Numbered from the stretch's first letter, positions 35,636 through 45,494 are shown. The stretch is DNA of 49,732 nucleotides from Vibrio sp. 99-8-1 (GCF_013114595.1 NZ_VTXE01000047.1:1-49732), one strand, 5' to 3'. The notes: a model not told the origin generated them from the sequence alone. Numbers and translations are program-made.

Positions 35636-38065
35636 TCACTCTTCATTTTCTTGGTAAAGACTTTCTTGAATGGTTAGTTTTACCTCAGTAGAAACCAGAT
35701 TAGAAAGCATATCTGCCAGTGATTGCGTTTTTTCAACGCAACACTTACCACTTATATCAATATACTTCTCTTCTTTTAAGGTATTGAACAAGAAACTAAA
35801 TACCCCTTTATCAAAAAATTCAGGGGCGTTGATACCGTGCAGCCTACCTAGGCGCTGGGCAACTTCCTGACTTTTCTTCTCTAGCTGAGACTTATCTAAA
35901 TCGGGATTGGAGCCGAGAAGATTAATGGCAATGGCGTAACGTTGCAGTGTTTCGGTAATTGTTCTACCTAACAACATTAGCGATTGAATGTTCAGGTCGT
36001 TAAGTGTGACTTGGCCATCTTTTGCGATGATTAACTGTTGTCTAGCTAACTCTTCAATAATGGACTCAACGACTTCAGTCACTTGTTCAGTGTCGTAACG
36101 CAAAAACAGTTCTTTCTTAAGGAATGGATATAATTGTGTTACTGATGTTTTAATCTCATCAACCGATAAGCTTTCATTCTGAACAATTAATTGTGCAATG
36201 AGTGAAGGGAGGGCAAACAGGTGAATAATATTATTACGGTAGTAAGTCATTAAAATTGATTGTTGACGATCTAGAGAGATAATATCCCCCATGGTGTCGG
36301 ACTCAACCACAAACTTATCTAACGTGAGCGCGTGTTTTACCAGCTCTTCTGGACTCTTCTCTGGCAGTGTAGTTGTATCAGAGTAAGGGACATTTTTAAG
36401 CAGTGATAAGTAAGAATCAATTTGCGATACCAAGGTGTCTTTTGCTAAAGCCCGTTGTCTAGAAGCTAACAGTGCTGTCGCGCAAAGGGTAAGTGCGTTT
36501 GTAGCAGCAGCATTGTTAATATGAGTCATCATCTTAACCGCAAGTTGATTAACTACAGGTGTCATCCACTCAGGTCGTGGCGCATTTAATGGATCAATAT
36601 CTTTTGTCCATTCGGGTGCGTGGTCATTGAGGTATTGATTCAAAGGAATCGGTTCACCAAAGTTGACATAACCTTGGCCAAAATTACGCAGCTTACGAAG
36701 CGTTTTTATCACTTGGCCAGCATTCTCTTTCTCTTTTCTTTTACCTCGAAGCTCTTTCGCATAGGTTGAAACTTCCATGACATGTTCGTAACCGATATAA
36801 ACCGGTACCAGTGTTACAGGTCTATCTAGGCCTCTTAACATGGCTTGAATGGTCATAGCGAGCATGCCGGTTTTAGCCTGCAGTAAACGCCCAGTACGCG
36901 AACGGCCACCTTCACTAAAATACTCAACGGAATAGCCTTTACTAAACAGTTCGGCAAGATACTCACGAAAGATAGTTGAGTAGAGTCGGTTACCTTTAAA
37001 GCTGCGACGAATGAAGAATGCACCACCTCGACGGAAAATAAAGCCAGCAGGGAAAAAGTTTAAGTTGATACCTGCTGCAATATGCGGAGTGACCATTCCT
37101 TCGTTATACAACACATAAGAGAGTAGTAAATAGTCCATATGGCTACGATGGCAAGGAACATAGACGATCTCGTGACCGTCTTGAGCTAACCTTCGCACCG
37201 TTGCTGCATTACTAATATTTAGACCCTGGTAGAGTTTGTTCCATAACCAGCCTAGAATCTTGTCGCCTTTTTTTACTAGGGAATAAGAGAAGTTGGCGGC
37301 TATTTCATCAATAATGGAGTGAGCTTCTTTTTGTGCTTTTTCAAGACTAATGTTTTTACTTGCGGCCTCATCGGCAATCGCATTTCGTATCACTTCTGAA
37401 TTTAGTAAGCGATCAAATAGTTGACCTCTAACTGGCAAGTTAGGGCCAGACGCCGCCATTCTCTGTCTAGAGAAATGAATTCTGGCGACTCGTGCTAACT
37501 TGTGAGCAATGGATTTGTCCGTTCCGTGAGAATCTGCCATGTACCGCAATGACACTACTGGGCTAAAACGAACCATACAGTCGCGACCTGCTAGCAACAG
37601 TGACATCGCTTTTTGTGGTGCGTTCATCGCTTTGAGATAGGGGCGTAAATCTTCTTCCTTACCTGGTTTCCGTCCCCACATCACCGTAATTGGGATCAGT
37701 TGAACATCCAAATCTGGGTCTTCATCATGCATCGCGAGCAGTTCACTAAACAGCTCGATAGAAGCGCTAGGCACATGTTTATCGTTTCGCAGTACGCGTG
37801 GGCGAGAAATGATATTGACGTAACGTCCCATCTGTTTGCCGTTAATCTCCAGAGGAGATAGAGGATCGGGCAAGCCAAGTTCCAGTGCTTTTCTTCTTAA
37901 AGTAAATAAATCCATATTGGAACGAAACGGAAGTGCATAAACGATCGGCTTATTGATATCTATCTTTAAGTCGTTAATAGGCTGTGATGGGATCACGGTA
38001 CTCTTTACAAAAACAGAAAGAGGAAGTTTCAATAGCGAACGGGGAATGATTCGTTCAGAAGACAT
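35636..38065 (-). CDS. plsB: Glycerol-3-phosphate 1-O-acyltransferase
   Basis: It starts phospholipid synthesis by acylating glycerol-3-phosphate at the inner membrane. 809 residues, near the E. coli length. The acyltransferase HX4D motif is HRSHMD at 306-311, followed by the block-II-like FIRRSFKGN, the EGGRSRTG motif and the VPVYIGYE block. The gene appears to be transcribed alone. Confidence 0.97.
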   Translation of the reverse strand: MSSERIIPRSLLKLPLSVFVKSTVIPSQPINDLKIDINKPIVYALPFRSNMDLFTLRRKALELGLPDPLSPLEINGKQMGRYVNIISRPRVLRNDKHVPSASIELFSELLAMHDEDPDLDVQLIPITVMWGRKPGKEEDLRPYLKAMNAPQKAMSLLLAGRDCMVRFSPVVSLRYMADSHGTDKSIAHKLARVARIHFSRQRMAASGPNLPVRGQLFDRLLNSEVIRNAIADEAASKNISLEKAQKEAHSIIDEIAANFSYSLVKKGDKILGWLWNKLYQGLNISNAATVRRLAQDGHEIVYVPCHRSHMDYLLLSYVLYNEGMVTPHIAAGINLNFFPAGFIFRRGGAFFIRRSFKGNRLYSTIFREYLAELFSKGYSVEYFSEGGRSRTGRLLQAKTGMLAMTIQAMLRGLDRPVTLVPVYIGYEHVMEVSTYAKELRGKRKEKENAGQVIKTLRKLRNFGQGYVNFGEPIPLNQYLNDHAPEWTKDIDPLNAPRPEWMTPVVNQLAVKMMTHINNAAATNALTLCATALLASRQRALAKDTLVSQIDSYLSLLKNVPYSDTTTLPEKSPEELVKHALTLDKFVVESDTMGDIISLDRQQSILMTYYRNNIIHLFALPSLIAQLIVQNESLSVDEIKTSVTQLYPFLKKELFLRYDTEQVTEVVESIIEELARQQLIIAKDGQVTLNDLNIQSLMLLGRTITETLQRYAIAINLLGSNPDLDKSQLEKKSQEVAQRLGRLHGINAPEFFDKGVFSFLFNTLKEEKYIDISGKCCVEKTQSLADMLSNLVSTEVKLTIQESLYQENEE

Positions 38066-38279
38066 GTGCTTTTCGCCTCAAGTATATTCAGTATGCCGAT
38101 GGTTCACTTACTATAGGGGTTTCTAGAGATTGCGTTTTATAGCAAGCTTTTTTGCGCTGCAAGGATATCAGAAACTGGTCTAACCTTTTATTAGAAAATA
38201 GCATGATGATGAATCTTTAATCACAATTTTGTCTATTAGCACGAAAAACAGCAGTTGATGAGAATAATTTTGTTTGAAA

Positions 38280-38307
38280 GCGTACCAGCATCGATAGAGT
38301 GGTACGC
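38280..38307 (-). terminator. Possible terminator of the Gate-domain gene
   Basis: Perfect 8-bp stem GCGTACCA / TGGTACGC with a 12-base loop, followed by a short TTT on the minus strand. The tail is weak. Confidence 0.45.
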
Positions 38308-38333
38308 ATTGTGATGTCATGAAAGGAACGGAT

Positions 38334-39284
38334 TTAGGTAAGAGGGATAGAAGCGTTGTTCTGTTTTAATAGCCTTCCCCATATGGCGACCACCACCACC
38401 GCAAAAATCAATCTTCCCCAGAGAATAGCGTTAATATCTGCCCCCAGTAATAGAATTAAAATGGTATCTTCAATGATGCTATGACATAGACCTAAAAAGC
38501 CCATCACCAATAAGGTATCTCGTTTGCTAATATGTCCTTTTTTAACTTCATCAATGAGAAGCCCTGCGCCAAATGATATTCCCAATGTCATGCCAATAAC
38601 GGTAATGTTTGCCGCTTCTTTCCCTAGAGTCAAACTGCGCAGCAGTGGCATTAACAGTTTGTGTAATAGGGCTTCAATCCCAAGTAGTCGGAGCAATCGC
38701 AATAGTGAAATCAGTGCCAGAAGAATAAAAAAGATAGAAACCAGCAGCTGTAGCTGTTCAATACACCACTCAACAATGGATAAAGAGTGGCTGGAACCGG
38801 GCTGCCAGATAAGATCAATGGGTTGTTGCTGCCATTGAAAATATGAGTAAGTGTGATGAAGAATAAAAGCCAACACTAACGCGCCGCCAACACGAATAAG
38901 TAGCGTATAACGCCATCGTATACCGAGTGCCTTGGCGATAGCACCTTCAATCGGCAGTGAGTGAGCTACAAGAATTAAGGTTCCTAAGACCGTAATATCA
39001 GCGACCGTGACCATCTGGTTTAACGCAATATTGTAGAAGACGATCATCGCGGCATAGACATTAGTCAGTAGTGCGACAGCCCAAACAATACCCATCTCTT
39101 CAGGTAGTCCAACCAATTGCATCACGGGTGATAAATAGTGAGCCAATAACTCTGTCGCACCAAAGTGATCGAGTATTTTAACAATAACAATGGCAGGTAC
39201 CATTACCTTTATCAGCACCCAATAGACATGAGTGACCTCTTTAAAGAAGCTGATAAATTTAGAGTAGTTTAGTGTCGACAACAT
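38334..39284 (-). CDS. Nucleoside-recognition (Gate) domain membrane protein
   Basis: 316 residues with about eight to ten hydrophobic segments. I start at 39284 (MLSTLNYSKF) because AAAGGA lies upstream; the longer frame adds 20 non-hydrophobic residues. The two Gate-type halves are suggested by VMVPAIVIVKILDHFG...LPEEMGIVW and TLGKEAANITVIGMTLGISFGAGLLIDEVKKG. The family includes nucleoside transporter-like and spore-maturation SpmA/B-like proteins; the substrate is unknown. It is divergent from an Lrp-type regulator that may control it. Confidence 0.75.
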   Translation of the reverse strand: MLSTLNYSKFISFFKEVTHVYWVLIKVMVPAIVIVKILDHFGATELLAHYLSPVMQLVGLPEEMGIVWAVALLTNVYAAMIVFYNIALNQMVTVADITVLGTLILVAHSLPIEGAIAKALGIRWRYTLLIRVGGALVLAFILHHTYSYFQWQQQPIDLIWQPGSSHSLSIVEWCIEQLQLLVSIFFILLALISLLRLLRLLGIEALLHKLLMPLLRSLTLGKEAANITVIGMTLGISFGAGLLIDEVKKGHISKRDTLLVMGFLGLCHSIIEDTILILLLGADINAILWGRLIFAVVVVAIWGRLLKQNNASIPLT

Positions 39285-39398
39285 ATTCCAATCCTTTGTA
39301 TGAATTGTGGTTATTTTATGCGACTTTGTTAGAAATAATTGCAATTATGTTGGTCTATAATTTATATATATTCAATTTTTTGTTAGGAAAAGTTAATA

Positions 39399-39875
39399 AT
39401 GTTTCTTGATCGCATTGATAAGGCAATATTGAAGATGTTGCAAGAGGATTGCTCCATTACCAATGTAGAGTTAGCTGAGCGTGTTGCTCTATCCCCGCCA
39501 GCCTGTCTAAAAAGGGTACAAAGACTGTTAGCGGAGCAAGTAATAAGTGAGCGAGTCGCTATAGTAAACCCTGAAAAGCTCGGCTCATGCTTACATATGG
39601 TTATTGAGGTTTATATGGAGAGAGACCGAAAAGATCTTAACAACGCATTTATGAAGCATATACAGGGTATTCCGCAAGTGAAGGAGTGCTATCAAGTGAC
39701 CGGCGAAGTGGATTTTGTTTTGATCATTGAAGTACCTAATATGGCGGCTTTTGATACCTTACGAGAAGAGGTGTTTTATAACAATGACAATGTCCGTTCA
39801 TTTAAGACGCACATTTCAATGAATAGAGCGAAGTACACAACGCAAACTAATGTCTACGCATGGGATGAGTCATAA
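39399..39875 (+). CDS. Lrp/AsnC-family transcriptional regulator
   Basis: 158 residues: an N-terminal helix-turn-helix (DRIDKAILKMLQEDCSITNVELAERVALSPPACLKRVQRL) and a C-terminal RAM ligand-binding domain (VKECYQVTGEVDFVLIIEV). It is not Lrp itself, judging by its divergence. It faces the Gate-domain gene across 114 bases, which suggests it regulates that gene and itself; the amino-acid ligand is unknown. Confidence 0.88.
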   Translation: MFLDRIDKAILKMLQEDCSITNVELAERVALSPPACLKRVQRLLAEQVISERVAIVNPEKLGSCLHMVIEVYMERDRKDLNNAFMKHIQGIPQVKECYQVTGEVDFVLIIEVPNMAAFDTLREEVFYNNDNVRSFKTHISMNRAKYTTQTNVYAWDES

Positions 39876-39957
39876 ACAGCAAATAGATCACCTCGTTCGA
39901 CCCCAAATTTATGATGTGATTAAAAAATAACAGGTTTTCATTGCAAGATAATAAATA

Positions 39958-39973
39958 CTGGATATACTCACAG
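39958..39973. promoter_or_regulatory. LexA (SOS) box 1
   Basis: CTGGATATACTCACAG keeps seven of the eight half-site bases of CTGT-N8-ACAG. It is close in sequence to the first operator of E. coli lexA. Confidence 0.75.
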
Positions 39974-39977
39974 TTAA

Positions 39978-39993
39978 CTGTATAAAAAGACAG
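39978..39993. promoter_or_regulatory. LexA (SOS) box 2
   Basis: CTGTATAAAAAGACAG is a full CTGT-N8-ACAG match, four bases from box 1 and seven bases from the lexA start. A double operator is also found at E. coli lexA. Confidence 0.85.
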
Positions 39994-40000
39994 GTGACTT

Positions 40001-40624
40001 ATGAAGCCGTTAACGCCCCGACAGCAACAAGTATTTGAGCTAATTAAAGACAAAATTGAAGTAACAGGTATGCCACCAACTCGAGCTGAAATTGCCAAAG
40101 AGCTTGGTTTTCGTTCTGCAAATGCTGCAGAAGAGCATTTGAAAGCACTGGCAAAAAAACAAGCGATCGAGATTATACCGGGAGCCTCACGTGGTATTCG
40201 AATTTTGTTGCAAGATGAGGCAGCAAACGAAGACGCAGGCTTACCATTAATTGGGCAAGTAGCAGCTGGCTCACCTATTCTTGCACAAGAGCATGTGGAA
40301 GCGCATTACCAAGTCGATGCGAACATGTTTCGCCCACAAGCTGATTTTCTATTGAGAGTCAGTGGCGAAAGTATGAAGGACATCGGAATTATGGATGGTG
40401 ACCTATTGGCTGTGCATAAGACTCAAGATGTTCGCGATGGACAGGTTGTTGTTGCTCGTGTTGATGATGATGTCACGGTTAAGCGACTAGAAAGACAAGG
40501 TGCTACCGTGTTGTTGCATGCGGAGAACGAAGAGTTCTCTCCAATTAAAGTGGATTTAACCTCTCAACACCTAGCGATAGAAGGCATTGCCGTTGGTATT
40601 ATTCGCAATACTGACTGGATGTAA
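40001..40624 (+). CDS. lexA: LexA repressor
   Basis: SOS-response repressor and self-cleaving protease, 207 residues. The N-terminal winged helix (LTPRQQQVFELIKDKI...FRSANAAEEHLKAL) precedes the cleavage site A89-G90 (QVAAGSP), catalytic S124 (SGESMKD) and K161 (VKRLE). It is autoregulated through two upstream SOS boxes. Confidence 0.98.
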   Translation: MKPLTPRQQQVFELIKDKIEVTGMPPTRAEIAKELGFRSANAAEEHLKALAKKQAIEIIPGASRGIRILLQDEAANEDAGLPLIGQVAAGSPILAQEHVEAHYQVDANMFRPQADFLLRVSGESMKDIGIMDGDLLAVHKTQDVRDGQVVVARVDDDVTVKRLERQGATVLLHAENEEFSPIKVDLTSQHLAIEGIAVGIIRNTDWM

Positions 40625-40657
40625 TAGTAACAAAGCAAAATTTCTTCTGTTGCAATT

Positions 40658-40676
40658 CTAAATAATAATCATTATC
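40658..40676. promoter_or_regulatory. Fur box upstream of the methyltransferase gene
   Basis: The 19 bases match the Fur consensus GATAATGATAATCATTATC at 15 positions, including the whole right half. It lies about 30 bases before the start of the next gene, so iron repression is expected. Confidence 0.65.
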
Positions 40677-40706
40677 ATCTGCTTTATTTGTTTAAAGAAG
40701 ATGATA

Positions 40707-41540
40707 ATGAATTTATTACACAATACGCCTTCATCTTCGAAGGCTGAATCCAACCAAAACTATCAGATTCCAACTCGGCTGTTGCAACCAATGTGGTTGA
40801 GGAGCAGAGAGAGTTTAGTGGATAACGGCCTGATTTATGACCCAATTGCCGCCAAAGCGTGCCGACAATGTCAGCTCTCTACTGAGTGTACTTCTGGAGA
40901 TATCGACCAAAAGCAACTGTTGCATGCGACGTTAACAAAACTCTGTGATGACAAAGTTAATGATTTCTTGCGCCGGCACCCCAAAGCATGGGTATTGAAT
41001 GTTGGAGCGGGGTTGGATACTCGCTTTTATCGATTGGATAACGGCTCATGTCACTGGATCGAACTGGATGTCTCTGAAAATCTTGTTTGGCGACAACGGC
41101 TTTTTCATAAAAATGAACGTTATCAATTAATTTGTGGCTCAGTTGATCACCTTGATTGGCTTGACTCATTAGTCATTCCTAACTCAGCACCCGTCTTAAT
41201 CGTCTGCGAGCAAGCTCTGCTAGATTGCTCAATAAATCAAATTGCTTCATTTGTTCAAGTCTTAGGTCGCTACTTTGTTAATGCTCAAGCGTGTTTTGTT
41301 GTTGCTGGGGATAAATCATCGACGGTACTGGGGCAAAAAATGGGCTCTATTAATTATCAACATGGTTTTCGATCAGCGACAGACTCATTTCTACAATGGC
41401 TGCCGTGGATAAAGTCAGCGAAAAGTTTCTCTCCCGTTGATCAAGAGTGTGGCCGCTGGAAGTTATGGCATAAAGTCATTGCGAAATTCCCGTCTTTAAA
41501 GCATAGGCTTACGCCAAGTTTGATCGAATTCCGTTGGTAG
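40707..41540 (+). CDS. Class I SAM-dependent methyltransferase, leucine-carboxyl-methyltransferase-like
   Basis: 277 residues. LNVGAGLDTRFYRLD is the SAM-binding loop of the COG3315/LCM family, and HWIELDVSENLVWRQRLF follows with the acidic ribose ligand. A cysteine cluster (CRQCQLSTEC near residue 53-62) is unusual. ATG codons exist at 40701 and 40707; AAGAAG spacing favours 40707. The Fur-box-like site upstream suggests iron control. No siderophore gene is next to it, so its acceptor is unknown. Confidence 0.8.
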   Translation: MNLLHNTPSSSKAESNQNYQIPTRLLQPMWLRSRESLVDNGLIYDPIAAKACRQCQLSTECTSGDIDQKQLLHATLTKLCDDKVNDFLRRHPKAWVLNVGAGLDTRFYRLDNGSCHWIELDVSENLVWRQRLFHKNERYQLICGSVDHLDWLDSLVIPNSAPVLIVCEQALLDCSINQIASFVQVLGRYFVNAQACFVVAGDKSSTVLGQKMGSINYQHGFRSATDSFLQWLPWIKSAKSFSPVDQECGRWKLWHKVIAKFPSLKHRLTPSLIEFRW

Positions 41541-41664
41541 GTTACCTATCTCAGAAGTGGTAGAACGTTTAAGTCTGGTTATTTAGATGGATATTTTACT
41601 TGAGCGACAGTCATTTTTTGCTATGTCATCGCCTGATAGACGTCGATGACAAATAGATTGAATG

Positions 41665-41698
41665 ATAGAGCTAAGCACAATGTCGCGCTTAGCTCTAT
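41665..41698 (-). terminator. Perfect 12-bp hairpin after sthA
   Basis: ATAGAGCTAAGC and its exact reverse complement surround a 10-base loop just beyond the sthA stop. No T-run follows, so it may be a weak terminator or an mRNA 3'-stabilising hairpin. Confidence 0.55.
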
Positions 41699-41703
41699 AA
41701 CTG

Positions 41704-43104
41704 TTAAAACAGTCGATTGAGACCGTTTAGCGCTGCTACGCGGTAAGCTTCTGCCATTGTTGGATAGTTAAATGTGGTGTTGACAAAATACTCTATGGTA
41801 TTTGCTTCACCTTTTTGTTCCATGATGGCTTGGCCGATATGGATGATTTCCGCAGCCCTTTCACCAAAGCAGTGAATACCAAGGATTTCTTTACTATCTC
41901 GGTGGAACAGTATCTTTAAGCTGCCGATATCTTTTCCAGCAATTTGAGCTCTAGCTAAATGCTTGAATGATGAACGTCCAACTTCATACGGTACCTTAGC
42001 CGAAGTTAACTCTTGCTCTGTACGACCAACGGAACTTATCTCCGGAATGGTATAAATACCGGTTGGAATATCATCGATTAAGTGGTTGTCTGCTTTACCT
42101 TTAGTAATAATCTGTGCAACAAAACGACCTTGATCATAGGCAGCACTTGCTAAACTCGGATAGCCGATGACATCACCCACAGCATAGATGTGTTCTTTGC
42201 CTGTTTGGTATTTTTTATTAACTTGTAGTGATCCCCTAGAATCTGGAGTCAGCCCAACGGATTCTAAGTTTAACTTGTCTGTATTACCGGTTCTTCCATT
42301 CGCGTATAGGATACAATCTGCGCGCATTTTCTTGCCTGATTGTAAGTGAACAATGACGCCGTCATCCGTTCCTTCAATTTTTTCATATGTTTCATCATTA
42401 CGAATAATGACGCCACTATTCCAGAAGTGGTATGAAAGCGCGTCGGATATTTCATTATCAAGAAAAGAGAGTAAGCGATCTCGAGTATTAATGAGGTCGG
42501 TTTTAACGTCTAGACCCCGGAAGATAGAAGCATACTCACAGCCAATGACGCCAGCACCATAAATGATGATGTGCCTTGGATCATGCTCTAAAGAGAGAAT
42601 CGTATCGCTGTCATAAATACGAGAGTGATTAAAATCGACATCATCAGGTTGGTAAGGTCGTGATCCAGTCGCGATGACAAATTTATCAGCGCTGTAGTAA
42701 TCAAGGCTGCCATCTGCTTGCATAACCGAAACTGTATTGTCATCGATAAACTGCGCTTTACCAAAAATCAGGCTGCACTGATTTCTATCGTAGAAACCTT
42801 GTCTTAAACGTGTCTGTTTATCAATAACGGTTTTTGCATGACTTAATATATTGGAAAACGTAGAGTGTAAACTGGAATTGTTATGAGAAAACAGAGGGTT
42901 GCCGTTGTATTCAATAATTCGGCTAACTGCATGCCTTAGTGCTTTTGAAGGAATCGTTCCCCAGTGGGTACAACCACCACCAACACTTGATTCTTTTTCT
43001 ATGATTGCGACATTCAATCCAGCTTTGGTTAATCCCATCGCTGCCCCTTCACCGCCTGGACCACTACCGATTACAATTACATCAAAGTGAGTTGATTGAG
43101 TCAT
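41704..43104 (-). CDS. sthA: Soluble pyridine nucleotide transhydrogenase
   Basis: An FAD enzyme balancing NADPH and NADH, 466 residues. FAD site VIGSGPGGEGAA near residue 10-21, then GGGCTHWGTIPSKALRH, where the second cysteine of the disulfide-reductase relatives is replaced by Thr, as is typical of SthA. NAD site IIYGAGVIGCEYASI near 175. It is divergent from fabR as in E. coli. Confidence 0.96.
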   Translation of the reverse strand: MTQSTHFDVIVIGSGPGGEGAAMGLTKAGLNVAIIEKESSVGGGCTHWGTIPSKALRHAVSRIIEYNGNPLFSHNNSSLHSTFSNILSHAKTVIDKQTRLRQGFYDRNQCSLIFGKAQFIDDNTVSVMQADGSLDYYSADKFVIATGSRPYQPDDVDFNHSRIYDSDTILSLEHDPRHIIIYGAGVIGCEYASIFRGLDVKTDLINTRDRLLSFLDNEISDALSYHFWNSGVIIRNDETYEKIEGTDDGVIVHLQSGKKMRADCILYANGRTGNTDKLNLESVGLTPDSRGSLQVNKKYQTGKEHIYAVGDVIGYPSLASAAYDQGRFVAQIITKGKADNHLIDDIPTGIYTIPEISSVGRTEQELTSAKVPYEVGRSSFKHLARAQIAGKDIGSLKILFHRDSKEILGIHCFGERAAEIIHIGQAIMEQKGEANTIEYFVNTTFNYPTMAEAYRVAALNGLNRLF

Positions 43105-43318
43105 TATCTTGTTCTTCCATGATTTTTAACATTGTTATAGCGAGATATTAACCTAATAATCGTTTAGGTAAATGCTCAGCACGTTATACAGTGGTAATGA
43201 TCACGGAGTTCACGAAATCAAGCTCTTAGCCGCAATGAATTTGTTTGTCATTTTTCTAAACGGGTTTTTCGAGTTATAGTATCCGACTGTCATTGGTTAA
43301 TTTGGTATTAATAAAGCT

Positions 43319-43942
43319 ATGGGAATACGTGCTCAGCAAAAAGAAAAAACCCGCCGCTCATTAATCGATGCCGCCTTTAGTCAATTGAGTGCCGATCGAA
43401 GTTTTTCTAATCTTAGTTTACGAGAAGTGGCGAGAGAAGCTGGCATAGCGCCGACCTCTTTTTATCGTCATTTTAAAGATATGGATGAACTTGGTTTGAC
43501 CATGGTTGATGAAGGAGGATTACTTCTTCGTCAACTTATGCGACAAGCTCGACAGAGAATTGTTAAAGAAGGGAGTGTAATAAGGACTTCAGTAGAGACC
43601 TTTATGGAATTTATTGAAAGTAGCCCAAATGTATTTCGATTATTGCTTCGAGAACGCTCAGGGACTTCTGCCGATTTTCGTGCAGCGGTAGCCAGAGAAA
43701 TGCAACATTTTGTTGCTGAGATGACTGAATATTTGATCAGCACTGGCATGAATAAAGAAGAAGCAAGCATTCAGGCAGAGGCTTCGGTTATTCTAGTATT
43801 TAGCTCTGGAGCAGAAGCGTTAGATCTTAATAAGCATGAAAGAGAAGAACTTACCGAGCGGCTTGTTATGCAGTTACGTATGGTAGCTAAAGGCGCATAC
43901 TGGTATAGAAAAGAACGTGAACGACAAAAGAATAGGATATAA
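43319..43942 (+). CDS. fabR: TetR-type fatty acid synthesis repressor FabR
   Basis: Represses fabA/fabB in response to unsaturated acyl chains. 207 residues; the helix-turn-helix is NLSLREVAREAGIAPTSFYRHFKDMDEL (about 35-63), followed by a TetR ligand domain. The divergent sthA and downstream yijD match the E. coli neighbourhood. Confidence 0.94.
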   Translation: MGIRAQQKEKTRRSLIDAAFSQLSADRSFSNLSLREVAREAGIAPTSFYRHFKDMDELGLTMVDEGGLLLRQLMRQARQRIVKEGSVIRTSVETFMEFIESSPNVFRLLLRERSGTSADFRAAVAREMQHFVAEMTEYLISTGMNKEEASIQAEASVILVFSSGAEALDLNKHEREELTERLVMQLRMVAKGAYWYRKERERQKNRI

Positions 43943-43944
43943 TT

Positions 43945-44322
43945 ATGTCTAGTGACTCAACACCCGTAAATCAATATTCAGAAAGAAAAACTCTACTGTT
44001 GGCTGTTATTGCCGGTATGTGTGGCAATGCGCTGTTATCTTCAGTAACACTGAGTGAAGTTTCATTCTCTATTTTTCCACTTATCGCACTGGCCCTTGCG
44101 GCGCAAATGCTCTATCAAAACTACCTAACCAATCCAGTTGCAGAAGATATTCCTTTGTTGGGATTGGCTTGTTTCTTTGTCGGTGCTTTTGGTCACTCTG
44201 CATTTTTAAAAGCAAAGTACCCAGAAGTAGGCTCAAATTTCTTTGCTATTTTGGTGACCATGCTGCTATTGATGTGGGTTGGAAAAAAAATGGGCTATTT
44301 AAATCGTAAAGAACAGAAGTAG
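43945..44322 (+). CDS. yijD: DUF1422 membrane protein YijD
   Basis: 125 residues with four hydrophobic segments. It starts two bases after the fabR stop, the conserved fabR-yijD pairing. Function is unknown; envelope or fatty-acid related by association only. Confidence 0.88.
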   Translation: MSSDSTPVNQYSERKTLLLAVIAGMCGNALLSSVTLSEVSFSIFPLIALALAAQMLYQNYLTNPVAEDIPLLGLACFFVGAFGHSAFLKAKYPEVGSNFFAILVTMLLLMWVGKKMGYLNRKEQK

Positions 44323-44347
44323 CAGAATAAGAATCAAACAAATGTAG

Positions 44348-44377
44348 AAAACGAGCTCATAAGAGCTCGTTTTTTTG
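44348..44377. terminator. Bidirectional terminator between yijD and trmA
   Basis: Perfect 11-bp stem AAAACGAGCTC / GAGCTCGTTTT with loop ATAA, flanked by A and T runs. The genes converge here. Confidence 0.9.
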
Positions 44378-44384
44378 TTGAGTA

Positions 44385-45494
44385 TTAAGCCTTTTTCTCA
44401 AGAAAAACACCTGTCTCAATATGGTGGGTGTAAGGAAATTGATCGAACAGAGCAAAACGAGTGATGTTGTGAGTTTTGCTAAGCAAATCCAAATTCTCTT
44501 TTAATGTGTCTGGATTGCATGAGATATACACAATTCGTTCATAGCCTTGAACCATCTTACAAGTATCAATGTCCATTCCAGAACGAGGGGGATCGACAAA
44601 AATAGTATTGCAGTTGTAACTGCTCAAATCGATGTTCTGCTGTTTTAGCCTACGGAATTCTCTCTTCCCTTCCATTGCCTCAGTAAACTCTTCAGCCGAC
44701 ATTCGAATGATTTGCACATTATCGATTTTGTTGGCTGCAATATTAAATTGTGCAGAGTCTACCGATGGTTTTGCCAGCTCAGTAGCTAGCACGCGATCAA
44801 AGTTTTTGGCTAGTGCTAAAGAGAAATTACCATTACCGCAATAGAGCTCAAGTAAATCTCCGTGGCTATCATCAGTACAGTCTACTGCCCACTCCAACAT
44901 CTTTTGTGCAATGATACCATTTGGTTGAGTAAAGCTGTTTTCGACTTGCTGATAGATCAACTCTTCGCCATGAACCTTTAGTTTTTCAATGACGTAATCT
45001 CTATCCAGTACCCGTTTCATTTTACGAGCTCGACCAATGATGTTTAAGTTAAACCCTTCATTGTTGAGTTGCTTTTTCAATTCCTGAGCCGCTTCAAGCC
45101 AAACGTCGTCTAACTGGCGGTGATAAAGCAGTGATACTAGTATCTCTCCACTAAGTGTCGACAAAAAATCAACCTGAAATAATTTGCGTCTAAGAGTGTC
45201 ATTTCCTTTCATCGCCTCTAGAAGTAGCGGCATCAAGTCATTAATTAAACGGCTGGCGGCAGGAAACTGATCAACGCGATATTTTTCACGAGTTTTTTGG
45301 TCGAACATTATGTAGTAAAGCTCTTCGCCCTCATGCCAAACTCTAAATTCAGCTCTCATGCGGTAGTGTTGCTCTGGAGAGTCAAACACTTCTAAGTTCG
45401 GCACATCATATGGGGCAAACTGTTGATTTAGTCGTGCGACCTTTTCAGATAATTGCTGCTGATAGCTTTTTGGATTTACGTCAAGCGTGGTCAT
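44385..45494 (-). CDS. trmA: tRNA (uracil-5-)-methyltransferase
   Basis: Makes ribothymidine at position 54 of tRNAs. 369 residues; SAM site LLELYCGNGNFSLAL, DPPRSGMD (D301), nucleophile C326 (ISCNPDTL) and general base E360 (HHIETGVF). Divergent from btuB, the same arrangement as E. coli trmA/btuB. Confidence 0.97.
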   Translation of the reverse strand: MTTLDVNPKSYQQQLSEKVARLNQQFAPYDVPNLEVFDSPEQHYRMRAEFRVWHEGEELYYIMFDQKTREKYRVDQFPAASRLINDLMPLLLEAMKGNDTLRRKLFQVDFLSTLSGEILVSLLYHRQLDDVWLEAAQELKKQLNNEGFNLNIIGRARKMKRVLDRDYVIEKLKVHGEELIYQQVENSFTQPNGIIAQKMLEWAVDCTDDSHGDLLELYCGNGNFSLALAKNFDRVLATELAKPSVDSAQFNIAANKIDNVQIIRMSAEEFTEAMEGKREFRRLKQQNIDLSSYNCNTIFVDPPRSGMDIDTCKMVQGYERIVYISCNPDTLKENLDLLSKTHNITRFALFDQFPYTHHIETGVFLEKKA

